DNA from: Crambe crambe | Lineage: Eukaryota; Porifera; Demospongiae; Poecilosclerida; Crambeidae | Direction of reading: 5' to 3' | Assembly: GCA_963924555.1 (NCBI GenBank) | Contig: OZ004581.1 | Span: 124,001 to 188,000 of the forward strand | DNA: 64,000 nt | Shown: piece after piece, positions 17,079 through 28,800 of the stretch | Position numbering within the stretch: position 1 is the stretch's first letter | Layout of the letters: each line of letters starts with the position of its first letter | Made by a program: the position numbers and the translations under genes | The notes under the pieces: model-generated | What the model saw: only the letters and a program-made list of their open reading frames with translations | The model's database searches: none | What the model was told of the DNA's origin: nothing

Positions 17079-18436
17079 CCATGACAACCAAAGACCACCA
17101 AGTGCTCTTGTGTGTAATTCTAAACTCTCTCCCTCCCCCTCTCCCTTTCCCTCCACCTTCTCCCTCCCCCTCACCCCCTCCACCCTCCCCCTGTGTCAGT
17201 AAATCGTTTCTCTTGCAGCATATTCTTTCATTGTTGTGCATCATCTGGTGATTCATAATAATTATCATCATAGTTTGTGTGTGTGTGTTTTTTATGAAGT
17301 GTTTGGGGAAAGTCAATGAGCATGTGATGGAGGTTAGTATATAACACAACATGTGCAGGCCAAATGCATTGGGGTTGGGCCATGCATGAGAGGTCTGAGA
17401 TTGCATGATTACCATGTTTATCCACTAAACTTATTCTGTTATGTCTCTCAGTAGTGCATCATACATAATATCCAGAGATCGATCATGTTGACCTTTATCC
17501 AAGACTTCATTTTCACTCAATAATTATGTCTCTTGCATCATCTTCCACTGGTAGAAATTGGTCCATGTTGATGACATTTCATTTTCACTCACAACTACTT
17601 ACAAAACTAATGACTATAACTAATTACATGCTGCTTACTATAAAGATATTATCATGACCGTCTCATAGCTAGCTATCTTGCTAGTCTACATCATTATATT
17701 GTGTAATAATTATCGTTGTGATAGCAATAACTGTATTTTGAGGAGTGTACAGGAAGGTGTGGTAGCCATCCAAATGCAGTTGCTATAATTGAATTATACA
17801 CAACCAAAATACTTAGAATCAAACAGAGTGTGACTAAGGATGAACATTAGCATTAGTAATGTACATAGCCAGCTAGGCAACAGCTAACTAGTTCCATTGG
17901 GAAAATTTGTTGCTTACAGCATCAATTGAACCTCAATTTTGTAAACTGCAGCTTTATAATGTAGTAAAGCTTTCAATATTCAGTCCCATCCCCAAGTTGA
18001 CTAACTCTAGGGGGTGTTATTCAATCTTTGGTATATAGTGAGCTACTATAAGAATTTACTACTACAGGAAATTATGTAGTTCAAGTTTTGTAGTTTAGTT
18101 AGAGCTGATAATATAAGTCCCAAAACATCATCAGAAAACTATCCGTGGAAACAGGTAAGTTTGGTAAGCTAGCAGTATAAATAATGGTTAAAGAATAACA
18201 TCTCCAGTCTCTTACCTCTTCACAGCCTTCAATGTAAGTAGAAAGTATTTTTTATAATTCACAATCTAATAATTGTGGCATGAACTTAGTAAAAACAAGC
18301 TTTCATTAGTATGGCCTTTTAGAATTATTCCCAGATATATATTTCTGTTTATTTGGGATAATGATCTCCAAACTCTGCAGCAATGTTTCAGTGATAAGGT
18401 GTCCCTTATCTTTCTCTTTATTTAAATGCTACAGTT
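17079..18436 (+). promoter_or_regulatory. 3' flank of member 2 and leader region of member 3
   Basis: 17125-17190 is a CT-rich stretch in the 3' flank. Nothing coding. GTGGAAACAG followed by GTAAGT at 18154 looks like the donor of a 5' noncoding exon of the next gene, whose first coding exon follows the acceptor CTACAG at 18434. Confidence 0.45.
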
Positions 18437-21400
18437 ATGTTTAAGGAAGGACAGTCTCTTCAGCGCTTCAGCACCCTGCCAAGGAAAGCATCTCCTCGAA
18501 GCAAACCCCCTGTCCCCCCTCCACGGAAATCATCTGGTATGTGAGTGAGTCACTTTAAGTGAGTGTGTGATTTTATGCTCTGGACACTTGATCACAAAGG
18601 TTGGGAGTTTGATAACCTAGTTAACTAGCTATGGCCTGTATGCATTGCATATAGTTCTAGCAAAGAATGTTTCTGTGTTAGGTACTAATTTGAGAGTTGT
18701 ATTGGCCAGCCAAGAAGAAGACTGACGTTCCTTGTAACTTGACAAATCTGGTTCAATCGTTGCCATGACACACGTGCAGTATTTTTGCCAAATGTGAAGC
18801 CATCTAAGGCCTTAGCTGCTAGCAAGCCATAGTACTTTCTCTCCTAGAGCTTCCTAGCATGGTAGATTACTTACAATCTGTAGAATCTGACTGTGTCTCA
18901 TTTGTGATAACAAGCCACTGCCATCTTTTATCTATGCTGCCAGTAATCAAGCTCAAGAACACATAAAATGTCATGCTGCCTACATCTCTACAGTTGCCAC
19001 CCCATCTAAATGGGAGGTGATCTATTGGCTAGGGGCAGTTTGAGTGGGCATGGCAAAACCATCAACAATCCAGGGTTAGCCACTTTAGCTCAATGCTAGT
19101 CTTGGTCATCTTGCAGGGCTATTTTTAGTTGGCTGGTCCCAAAGTGGTACCATTGGAGCATGTACTTTTTACAAAACACATCACCCTGCAGCAATCAGGA
19201 GAGATATTATTTGGGAAATGGCTAGGGTCATACAGTGCAAGGACAATATTTATAAATGGACGGAGTGGTAGTGAAGAGAGTTTAGACAGCATTTCACTTG
19301 TACATGTCAACCATCAATTCATTTGACTCTATAGTTTATTCCATACAGCACTTAATAACATTTCCTTTTTCCTTTTTCTGTTAATCTACCCAATGCTTAT
19401 AGCTATTATAACCTTGGGAAATTCACAAAAATGGCTGTGAGTCTCAACACATGAGTTGTCAATGACAATCTTACTCAGTTAGCTATAGCCGCAGAATTTG
19501 CTTGCCTTCATCCAGCTACTCCTAACCAACGGCTACCAAGAGTGAGAAAGCTGTTATGTGACCAATTTAGGTCACAACAGTCTAGGCATTGCTAGATTTA
19601 TGAATTTCCCGAGGTTATTACCTTGGAAAATTTCTGTAAAAGGATATAGCTATTGCCTGGAATGACCAATTTAGGTTTAACTGATCTCTGCAAGATGCTG
19701 AAGGTTTAGATTCACACTTTGACTGTTATTGGGTCATTATATCCTCGTTCTTTCCAGTTACATGAGACTGCCTATTCTATTGCTAATGTACTGACTATCA
19801 TACCTCTTGACAGGACCATGCAACATTTTGTTTTCTGCATGTTATTTATAAGTTTAGTGGTTTTACTTTTGAGAATTAACTATTGAAAGTACTAGCAGTA
19901 GAAATACAAACACAGTCAAGCCATGGCAAAACTCAGTCATATAGCTCTTTCAAAACTTATTACATCATACTCAGTCCTTGCATGCCCAATTTTTTAAATG
20001 AGACCAATAACATTCACTGTGATGCCTAGACGGCCATCCAAACCTGGAATTTAACTACCAAGACTATATTCCAAAAAGTAACCAATGCCAATTTTTTTTA
20101 CGAGACCAATAACACTCAAATGTGAATTCAAGACTCACTTTGGTCGTTAAAACCTAAATAAGTCACAAAAAGATTAGCTGTTTTTTCTGGAATTTACCAA
20201 GCCCTAGCTATATGGCCAATCATTTTTTACTAGTTCATGGCTGTAATGATGTTATGTGATCAAATGGGCCATTAAAACTACTTTGTTACAACTCAGTGAA
20301 CTCACCTGCTCTTATAATAATCAACACCTGTTCTCTATACTTGAGTCAAACTGAAGCAATAACTCAAATAGCTAAAGTGATGGTCAATGAGCAGAAAATT
20401 GTCTCAATTTTTATGATACTTAATCGACCAATCAGCTGGCCAGTAACTAGCAGAGTGAGCACTCACCCCTATACTAATTAAGATCTATTGGGGGGGGGGG
20501 GGGGGGGGGGGGGGGGAGTTCTTATGACACATAGCAGTTAGCTAGTATTCTTTGTGCATCCAGTCACAGGTACAGATCGCTCTTCAGGTAAATTCGAAGA
20601 TCCATTGGAGAAATCCAGGCACCAGCCACCAAAGAGCACCAACTCCTCCCCAAATCTACCTTTGAAGAATCCAAAAAAGCACTCACTGTCACTTGGAGAA
20701 AGACCAAAACATCAGCCACCAAGGAATACAAGCTCCTTCCCAAATCTGCCTTTGAGAAATCCAAGTCAAGGGCAAGAGATATCCAAGCACCAGCCACCAA
20801 CTTCTTCTCCAAATTTACCCAAACTCTCTGAGTCATCAAGTCAAACGGCACTGAAAGCAGGAGAAAACCCTCTTTATGACACTATCATGTCCAAGATTTC
20901 ATTTTCACCTGTTCCCAAGCCTCGGAGAGGAGGAATGAATCGGAGTAGGTCATGTGATCAGCTGGCTCAACAGGTTATGGAGGAAGAAAAGAAGGGAGTC
21001 TTGTTGGTGGCAGCTCCTCCTCCCATTGTCCCTATTAATAAGGTATGTTTCTAATGAGGGAATAGGAATGAACAGTGTCCCCCCCCCCCCCCCCCCCCCC
21101 CCAGAATATTATACTAAAATACTATGATTCATTTGTTGTGTGATTTTACAGTGAAACCTCCGAATAAAGGACACAGTAGTTGGGACCTATGGTCCTTTAT
21201 AAAGAGGTGGTCCTCCTTTGGAGGTTATTCTGTATAAAATGTATATAGTTATAAAGGTACTTTTGTTGAGAGGTTTGTCCTCTTTCAAAGTGTCCTTTAC
21301 AGAGGTCCACTGCACTAGCTAATATAGTGACTTGTCTCTGTTCCTTCCCAGGAAAAGGTTTCTTTACATTCAACATCTTCCGGTGCCACCATCTCACAGA

Positions 21401-24400
21401 CTACCACCAACAGCAAAGTGGCAGGAAATTCCACCACGTTGAAGAACCTTGTAGCAGAGCATGCCAAGTCATTTCCCTTGCGAGTAGAGCTGCAGGAAGG
21501 ATACATGTCCAACAATGTACAACATATCACCTTCTCTGCAAGTGACTTGCTCAACATCCACTTCTTGAAGGAACAAGAAGTGAGATATTGTAATAGTGAA
21601 AGTTCTCATTGCAGGACTAATAAAAAGTGCCCTATTTGAGGGGGCCCACATTAGGGTAAAATCAATGGGTCAGCATTTTTAAGGGTAGAGTCAGTATCCA
21701 ATCATAATTGGGACTGTTTCGCTACCTCAATGGTGTTTATCTTTTCATTCCCCATGCCCTTTTCGAATCTCTTTGATATTGCAGAGTTTGATCACAGAAG
21801 TAGCTATTCATAAGTAATTGTGGAGTTTCCATAATCCATAGGACCATTATTATTAACAATTGTGGTCTTCATCTTCCCAAGGTAACAAGATAAACATATT
21901 GTGTCTATAAACTTGCCAGAGGACTTTTGACTTCTGGAGGAAATTGTAATCTCCCATCATTATACTTCTTAGGTGATAAAAGTGCAGGATTCAAATGGTC
22001 ATATCTATCGGATCCCGATGCACTCCTCAGTTCAGATTGGTCTGGTGTACAGCCCTGTCAGTGAGGCTGCCTCAGGAGGGAAGAGCAAGACAGTGAAGGC
22101 CGGCGACATTATGGCCATGAAGGTGAGAGAGTGGAGTAGGCATGTTTCATTCACTCCTGAAAATAAGAATGCACCAGCTAATGCACTTCTTTATTTTTAT
22201 GGTCTGAATTGCTTAACACCACTTCTAGATATTAACAAACACAGCTACTAGCAGCTAGTAAGTTAGCTTAGCTGCGTGACTGTGTTAATTGTTGCTGCAT
22301 GGGACTTGGCTATGTGTTTACTGGAATGTATGAAAAGCAACTTATTGTGGGAAATCTACTACTGATAACATTATTATGATTGCTATCTAGCTCGCTTGGT
22401 CCACCACCAGGGGACCAGTGGATGATGATTCTAGTGAGTTAGGCATTCAAAAACATCAACACTTTCAGAATGGCTAGTTCGCTTATCACAAGTAAACACT
22501 CAGCCAGAGCTAAAGTCCAAAGTTCATAATACCAGCTAGATAGAGCCACAATCAACCTCTGATCATAATACCATACCCCCCCAGGACCTGCCACGGTTGA
22601 TATGCGCTACAAAGACAGTGAAAACCAGCTCAAGTGCAAAGTCCACCATTGAAGATAAAGAGGTCCTTCTGGTCAGAGGAATAAGCAAAGTCCCCAACAG
22701 CAAGAAAAAGAAGGTAGCTGTAGCTATCTAAGGAGCGAGGAGCTAACTGAATGAGTTTTATTATTATTTTTGTTTTAGGTACTGAATGTTTTTAGCCTGA
22801 GCAAGCTGGCAGAAAAGACACTTTCTCCTGATTGTGCGGGACATTTTTCCATGTCAGCATCTCTCACTCAAGTCCCCTTGGATGTGTTCTTCAAATATGT
22901 GACGAGTCAGTTTCCATTTGAAGCCCACCTTTACTTCGACCCCCACCACTTCTCATCAACGCTGCATGACTCTAAAATTCCTCTCACTCAGAACATTGTT
23001 TCAGTTCTCGGTAGAGAAATAGAAACTTCACTCATTGCTTCATCTCACTTTGTAGACACTGACATCAATGTTTCAGACAGTCGTAACATCTTTAATATCC
23101 CAATTGATAAGCATCTTGGAAGAATGGAAATAACAATTGTTGAGTTTAATGATATAGCAGAGAGCAATCAGTTGTATAACAAGACATGTGAGATTCATGA
23201 AAAAATTGACTTGACCAAAGTGAAGTATTATCATGAATCGCCATCAGAGTTGGTCCACCTAACACAAACAGCACTCTATGTCAAGTGTCCAAATCATGGG
23301 AAACTTGGAGTCAAGATGATCCTTCCTCCCTGGTCAAAGCCTCAAGTCCAGGCAAGTTTCATGTGTGTAGATACAGCTGCTTCTCTTGCAAGCCACAGCA
23401 TCCTCAGTGTAATAGTTTTATCCCCTCTAACATCTCTCTCTCTCTCTCTCTCTCCCCCCCCCTCCCCCCCCCCCCCCCCCCCCCCCCCCAATAGGAGAAA
23501 AAAGAAGCCAGTTCTGTTGAGGACTCTACAAGTTCTCCAAAATTTGGAAGGAGTGTAGGAAGTGTAGGAGAGAGTGGAATGCAAACAGATCATCCACCCT
23601 TTAGGAAAGGAAGTCATGAAGCAGCTTCTTCCCCAGTACAACAGAAGCCAATAAATCAGAGGCCACACCCACTGGCCCCTCCCTCCACTACTGCTTCCTC
23701 CACGGGCAGAACAGAGAAACTCAGTTATAGTAGCAGCATGGGGAAAGCCGATATTCGCAGGCACCAGATCAGCTCTGAGTTCCCTCGACTTCCACCTCCT
23801 GTTCACCCATCTCTCTCTTCTTCCTTTTCATCAGCATCTTCGCTCCCTACTCACCATGGCAGCATGATGGAGAAGGCCAGTTCTCATGGAAGACTGACCA
23901 GAACAAGCACAAGTGACGTGCAAGTTACTAATAGCAGGAGTTCCCCCATGAAGAATAGACCTCCGTGTCCTATTCCCACTGTATCCTCAGCTCCACCAAA
24001 GTCTCCCAACTTATCTCACCACCATTTCACCTCCGGTCCTCCTCCAGGCCTTCCTGAAGTAAGTCAGTTCATTCCCAACATCTTATATAGTGGAGCCTCC
24101 AAATAATGGACACACTTTTATCCTTTGTGGAGAGGTTGTCCGTTATTTGTATAGAGTGTGTATACAAAGAATTATCCTTTAATTGTTGTGAAGTCTGTCA
24201 CTCTTTTGGAGTATCTTTTATAGGATAGAAATTAACTCGTACTATATGTACAGCATTCACAGACAACTATTCATCACGTATACCAGTCCCCACGTCAGGT
24301 CATCGCTGCCACTTCCACCTCCTCTCCCTTCCCATCCACAATACAAGAGGAAGCCCCTCACACTGCCCTTCCCATTGCCCCTCCCTCCATAATAACGAAA

Positions 24401-25751
24401 AATCAAGCAGCAGAAGTGTTCCATGATAGAGGGTTACCGCCACGCTCACAACCAAGGAATCCAACTGCCAGCACTGCAAGCTTACTTGGCTCTAGATATG
24501 GAGAGTATGACAAGTTAAATAAGGACCGATCAGAGCAAGACAATTGGAAGACTAAATCATATGACACTCGTCTACAGTGGTATAATACCAGCATAATACT
24601 GTAGCCATATCCATAGGTGTAGGAATAACTTTCTGACTGGGGCTCCATGCGGGGGAATCATTTGCTCCTTTTATGTTTGAAATGCTTTCCACATCAAATT
24701 AATTTATGGTTTGGTAGGGGGCCATGGGCCCTCCCCCCACCCATATTAAATTTATCTTCTTTCCAGGAACAGCCCACCATCTATTTATCAAGTTCCCAAG
24801 AAGTCAGGGCAAGGCCCCACTGTCATTACCTCTAGTGCCGAGGCCCGGCAAGTTGCGTCTCCCTCCTCCTCCAAACAAGAGGATGAAGTGGAGTATGAAG
24901 AGATGCGCTCCATCACAAGATGTGGTCTGAAGGGAATGGGTGCTTCTTCTCTCTGCCCTTCCCCACGAAGAGAAGACAATAAAGATGACAGCTCTGGTTC
25001 AGGAGGTAGCTAGTTAATCAGTATTATAACAAGCAAGCATATATATATGAGCCTTAGCATAGATCATTGCTACTCTGAATAACTATGGCAATCCACTCAT
25101 ACATACAGGTTTCATTGATGTATCCAACAAAGGAAGGAGTTCCTTTGGGTATGGAACATTTGACCCTCCAGTGACCAACAAGACTGTGACTGAAGTGAAG
25201 ACAGAAATCCAGCAACTCTCAGAGAAGGTTAAAGATCTCTCAGAACAATTGGTCAAAGTAGAAGGGGAGACATTGAAAGACTTGAAGACTTCTTTGGAGC
25301 AGGCAGTAGAGAGGATTGCTAAAGTGGAAGAAGAACTTGAAAAAAGAAGTGCTCAAACAAGTACTGAAGATGCAGACGAAACACCTACAAATCTCACTGA
25401 GAAAAATAAGGAGTTCTTGCGGAAGCTATCATGTGATCAGGTACATAATCATATATAGTCAGTCTTAACTACCACTCAATACAAAAATGTACCTCAAGTT
25501 ATAATGTCACTTCACATGACATGACTGTCACATGATAGATACAAAAAGTGCTTGAAGGGATGAGTTTGAAGCAGTACAATGGAGTAATAAAGAAAGAGGT
25601 GATTGATGGGGAAATTATTCTGGATCTGGACACACCCACACTGGCTGAAGAGATAGGTGTCACCTCAAGAATACACCAACTGAAGATCATGAAGCTCATT
25701 AGCGGTGAGTATGATGCAAGAATCTACCTAGAGAAGTCTTCAAATTCTTGA
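18437..25751 (+). CDS. CABIT-coiled-coil-SAM adaptor, family member 3 (largest)
   Basis: Exons: 18437-18536, 20570-21042, 21352-21579, 21973-22122, 22585-22713, 22779-23351, 23495-24058, 24263-24579, 24767-25005, 25109-25440, 25539-25751. They join to 1105 aa. The N terminus has a class II SH3 ligand (KPPVPPPRKSS), then three imperfect copies of a KHQPP...SSPNLPL unit, then NPLYDTI. CABIT is about 219-510 (LVAEHAKSFPLRVEL, LPRLICATK, LSPDCAGHF). A long Ser/Pro-rich linker to about 920 holds IYQVP and VEYEEM tyrosine motifs. The coiled coil is about 950-1010 (EIQQLSEKVKDLSEQLVKVE) and SAM 1036-1090 (VLEGMSLKQYNGVI, SRIHQLKIMKLISG). The intron at 23352-23494 has a GC donor (CAG then GCAAGT). 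The last exon appears to read through a potential donor at 25705 to a stop at 25751; an alternative terminal exon downstream is possible but none was found. Confidence 0.83.
18537..20569 (+). other. First intron of member 3
   Basis: A 2-kb intron without recognisable coding exons. It ends with a pure poly-G run at 20491-20517 near the acceptor at 20569. Short open frames here (for example 19129-19326) show no family features. Confidence 0.6.
20491..20517. repeat. Poly-G tract
   Basis: 27 consecutive G. Comparable mononucleotide C tracts occur at about 21081-21102, 23453-23489, 31790-31820, 40341-40365 and 46266-46289. Confidence 0.95.
21149..21313. mobile_element. MITE of the CAGTGGAACCTCC family (copy in member 3)
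   Basis: Starts CAGTGAAACCTCCGAATAAA after TA and ends GAGGTCCACTG. Inside are the family landmarks AAAGAGGTGGTCCTC, GGAGGTTATT and TTGAGAGGTTTGTCC. TIRs and a TA flank suggest a Tc1/mariner-pogo type non-autonomous element (inference). Confidence 0.75.
23453..23489. repeat. CT- and C-rich acceptor tract
   Basis: (TC)n followed by an almost pure C run, ending five bases before the acceptor AATAG at 23494. It belongs to the GC-AG intron 23352-23494. Confidence 0.95.
24090..24230. mobile_element. Degenerate CAGTGGAACCTCC-family MITE
   Basis: TAGTGGAGCCTCCAAATAAT near the start and GAGAGGTTGTCC inside match the family; the right end is decayed. It lies in an intron of member 3. Confidence 0.55.
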
Positions 25752-25892
25752 TTATCATTAGCTAGCTTGATGTGCAGAACAATTATTTTTATCATTGTGT
25801 AGAAACTGTTATGTTAATGCTTAAAAACACTCTGTGTTTAAAAATAATATGCAAGAGTTTAAAAAAAATGTCATTAATTATTTTGAGTTAGT

Positions 25893-28800
25893 CTACGGAC
25901 AAGGTTCAAAGGTGACATAGGATTTTTGAAATATGCTCTGTATGGGTCTTCTGCCTGAAATCACTTGAAGAATCCTTATGCGGTCAATCCCCGACTTCAT
26001 TGACAACTCCTGATATGCACAAGTACATGAAATTAATGATGTTGGTAGGTGACTATAATGCTAGCTATCTGATTGTCTACACACTTGCCTCCTTTAGTAT
26101 CTGGTCATTGCATTGCATGAGAATACTGCCGTCTATTCCTACCTCCTCAAAAGTCTTTCGGTACTTAGATAACCCCATGAGTTCAAGAAGCTTGAGAACC
26201 TGCATGAGCATTACAGTGGAACCTCCGATAAAAGACACTCCAAAAGAGGACTAACTGTTCAGTGTCTTTGTATAATACAGCTACACTCTAACCTCCAAAA
26301 GAGGACAACCTCTCTACAAAGGACAAAAGGCTGGGTCCCAAGTGTGGTCATTGTTCAAAGGTTCCATTCTAATTCCACATGGACAGGACAAAACTAAAAG
26401 ACTAATAGCTACTGGGACTCCTGGGACTCCCAGCTACTGGGACTCATAGCTACTGGGACTCCTAGCTACTGGGACTCCGGACTCCTAGCTACTGGGACTC
26501 CTAGCTACTGGGACTCCTAGCTACTGGGACTCCTAGCTACTGGGACTCCTAGCTACTGGGACTCCTATAGCTACTGGGACTCCTAGCTACTGGGACTCCT
26601 AGCTACTGGGACTCATAGCTACTGGGACTCCTAGCTACTAGCTTCTAATACTAAGCGAATACACACTATTTCACCAGCTATAGCCTATGTATACCTGAGT
26701 GTTGTCCAAGCCCTCCAAATCTGCATTTGTTATTGTTGCTGGTCCAGGGCCTGACCCATTTCCCAATTGACTAGACATCTCTTTCATCTGCTCATTCAGG
26801 TTTCTCAACTCTTCCTTCAGTTTCTTGATTTCTCCCTCCAACCGCTCACTCAAGGAGGCAGTCTCCTCCACTTGTTGGGAGAGAGATTCCAGTTGAGCAT
26901 TGATGGCGGATAGTTCAGATCTTGACACTGCAGTAACTTGATCTCCTCCTTCTCTTTCTAACTTCTCGACACGTTTGATAAGACTGAGCACGGAGGACTG
27001 CATTAGGAGGGCACTGGAGTCACCCCCCTCAAGTTTTGGGGCTGGACTGAACACTGGTTCTTCCTCAGTTGAAGATAAAGAGGGGATCTGACCTTTTCTC
27101 TTAAAGGTTGTGAAAGGAGGTGGCTTTTGGGCTCCAGGGTTAGGTGGGAGGGAGCTCTTTGGAGGTGTGGCTACGGTATTGGGGGGAATTGAATTTGGAA
27201 GGTCTTGGTCAGGAATAGAGCTGTAGAAGTCAGGAGACTCGGTGAGAGTTGAAGATATTATACCAGTGCCTAAGGGAGGGAGGGAGGGGGAGAGAGAGAA
27301 AGAGAGAGAGAGGGAAAGGGGGAGGGGGAGGGGGAGGGAGAGAGAGGGGGGAGGGGGAGGGAGAGAGAGAGAGGGGGGGAGGAGGGGGAGGGAGAGAGAG
27401 AGAGGGGGGAGGGGGAGGGAGAGAGAGAGGGGGGAGGGAGAGAGAGTTTTTCCACTCAATGCTGTCCCAATCAATAATGAGAGGGGTTTACTCACTTTCT
27501 GAACTGGTGGCTCGTTTGAGTTTCGCATTCTTGGGTGCTGGTGGAGATGAAATGTCCATACCGTGACTTCGTGCTGCAAAATTTCAATCATGTAAGAAGA
27601 CCAGGGCTCAGAAGATCAAAGATACTGGAATGATTACACATACCTGAAGCTGGACGTGGTTTTGTTCTGGGTGGAAGTGAGTCTGCTGGATGAGTGGGAG
27701 GGGTGGACAATTGCTTCAGGGAGGGGGGCTCAGCAGCCCCAGCAGATGTGGGATGAGATGGTGGGAGAGGGGGAGGGTCTGAAAGAGGTGCTGGGTATCT
27801 TTTGGGTGGAGCAGGAGGAAGAGGAGGGAGTAGCAGAGGGTTGGAGGGCATGGAGCTGGGGTTAGGGGGTGTGGCAATTGGAGGTCGGTTATCAACTATG
27901 AAAGATAAGTAGAGTTTTCTCATAATAACTGAGGCATGTAGCTGATCCATTGGTTAAAGCTAATGTTTACATAAAGATTTGTTTGTTTATTTTTTCACAG
28001 ACTCATTAGCTAGTCTTTCAACATCTGGAACCATTAGGTGAAGTAGTTAGCCACGTCATACTTATTTGTCTGTTCAAAATGCAAACAATGCCACCTGCCT
28101 AAGGCTGTGCCTGCAATCTGTCTAAGACTGATCTAGTTGCCTGCCAAGACTGATCTAGCCACCTGCTTAAAAACATACCAATCTAGTTGCCTGCCTAAGA
28201 CTGATCTAGCCACCTGCCTAAGGCTGTGCCTATCCTGCACTCAACAATAACTTCCTATAGACTCCACTAGCCAGCTAACTCTCCAGTCGGTAGCCACGTA
28301 TGTGACTATGAATTAATATTGTTACTTTCGAGTATTTAATTCTTGACCAAATTCTGAATTTTAAACATCAGTGGATGGCTCTATAGCTAGGCAGTTTTTA
28401 TTAGCTAGGCTTCAAGTTAACATGGGTAAGGTAAAGCGGGGAGGTTCAATATTTCTGAAACTACTGAGGCTTCTGAGCCCAAAGTTGGAGGATATATTCT
28501 ATCCGGCTCAGAAGTCTCAGTAGTATTGAACTGTTCGGTCACTGTTCAAAATTTCCCCGCTTTACCTTACAAAGTGCATGCAAGTAGACTTAGTGGGTTC
28601 AACTAACGGAATCTTGTGTTGAAGCTGGTATGCTGGGGAGAGTTCAAAGGTGAGTTCCCGATGTTAACATCTTCATAATCATCCATATCACCTTCGTTAG
28701 AAGGAACACCGTCCTTCTTCATGGCTATAATCAATTATTATAAAAACATTGTCATTGTCTCTGCAGAATGCAGTGAGATAGAATCATACAGCAGCTAATG

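Noticed and set aside
19129..19326. Small open frame in the first intron of member 3
   Set aside because: No splice context, no family resemblance, ordinary length for chance in AT-rich sequence.
23344..23351. GT at 23345 as a conventional donor instead of the GC donor at 23352
   Set aside because: Frame is kept either way, but GTCCAG is a poor donor, while CAG/GCAAGT is the standard GC-AG consensus.
26407..26640. Possible CRISPR-like array
   Set aside because: Units are contiguous with no unique spacers, in a eukaryotic intron; it is a minisatellite.
27270..27591. Continuous coding of the minus-strand frame from the coiled-coil exon through the CT-rich tract
   Set aside because: The tract ends in a good acceptor at 27270, and the upstream exon 27573-27496 joins in phase, so the tract is intronic.
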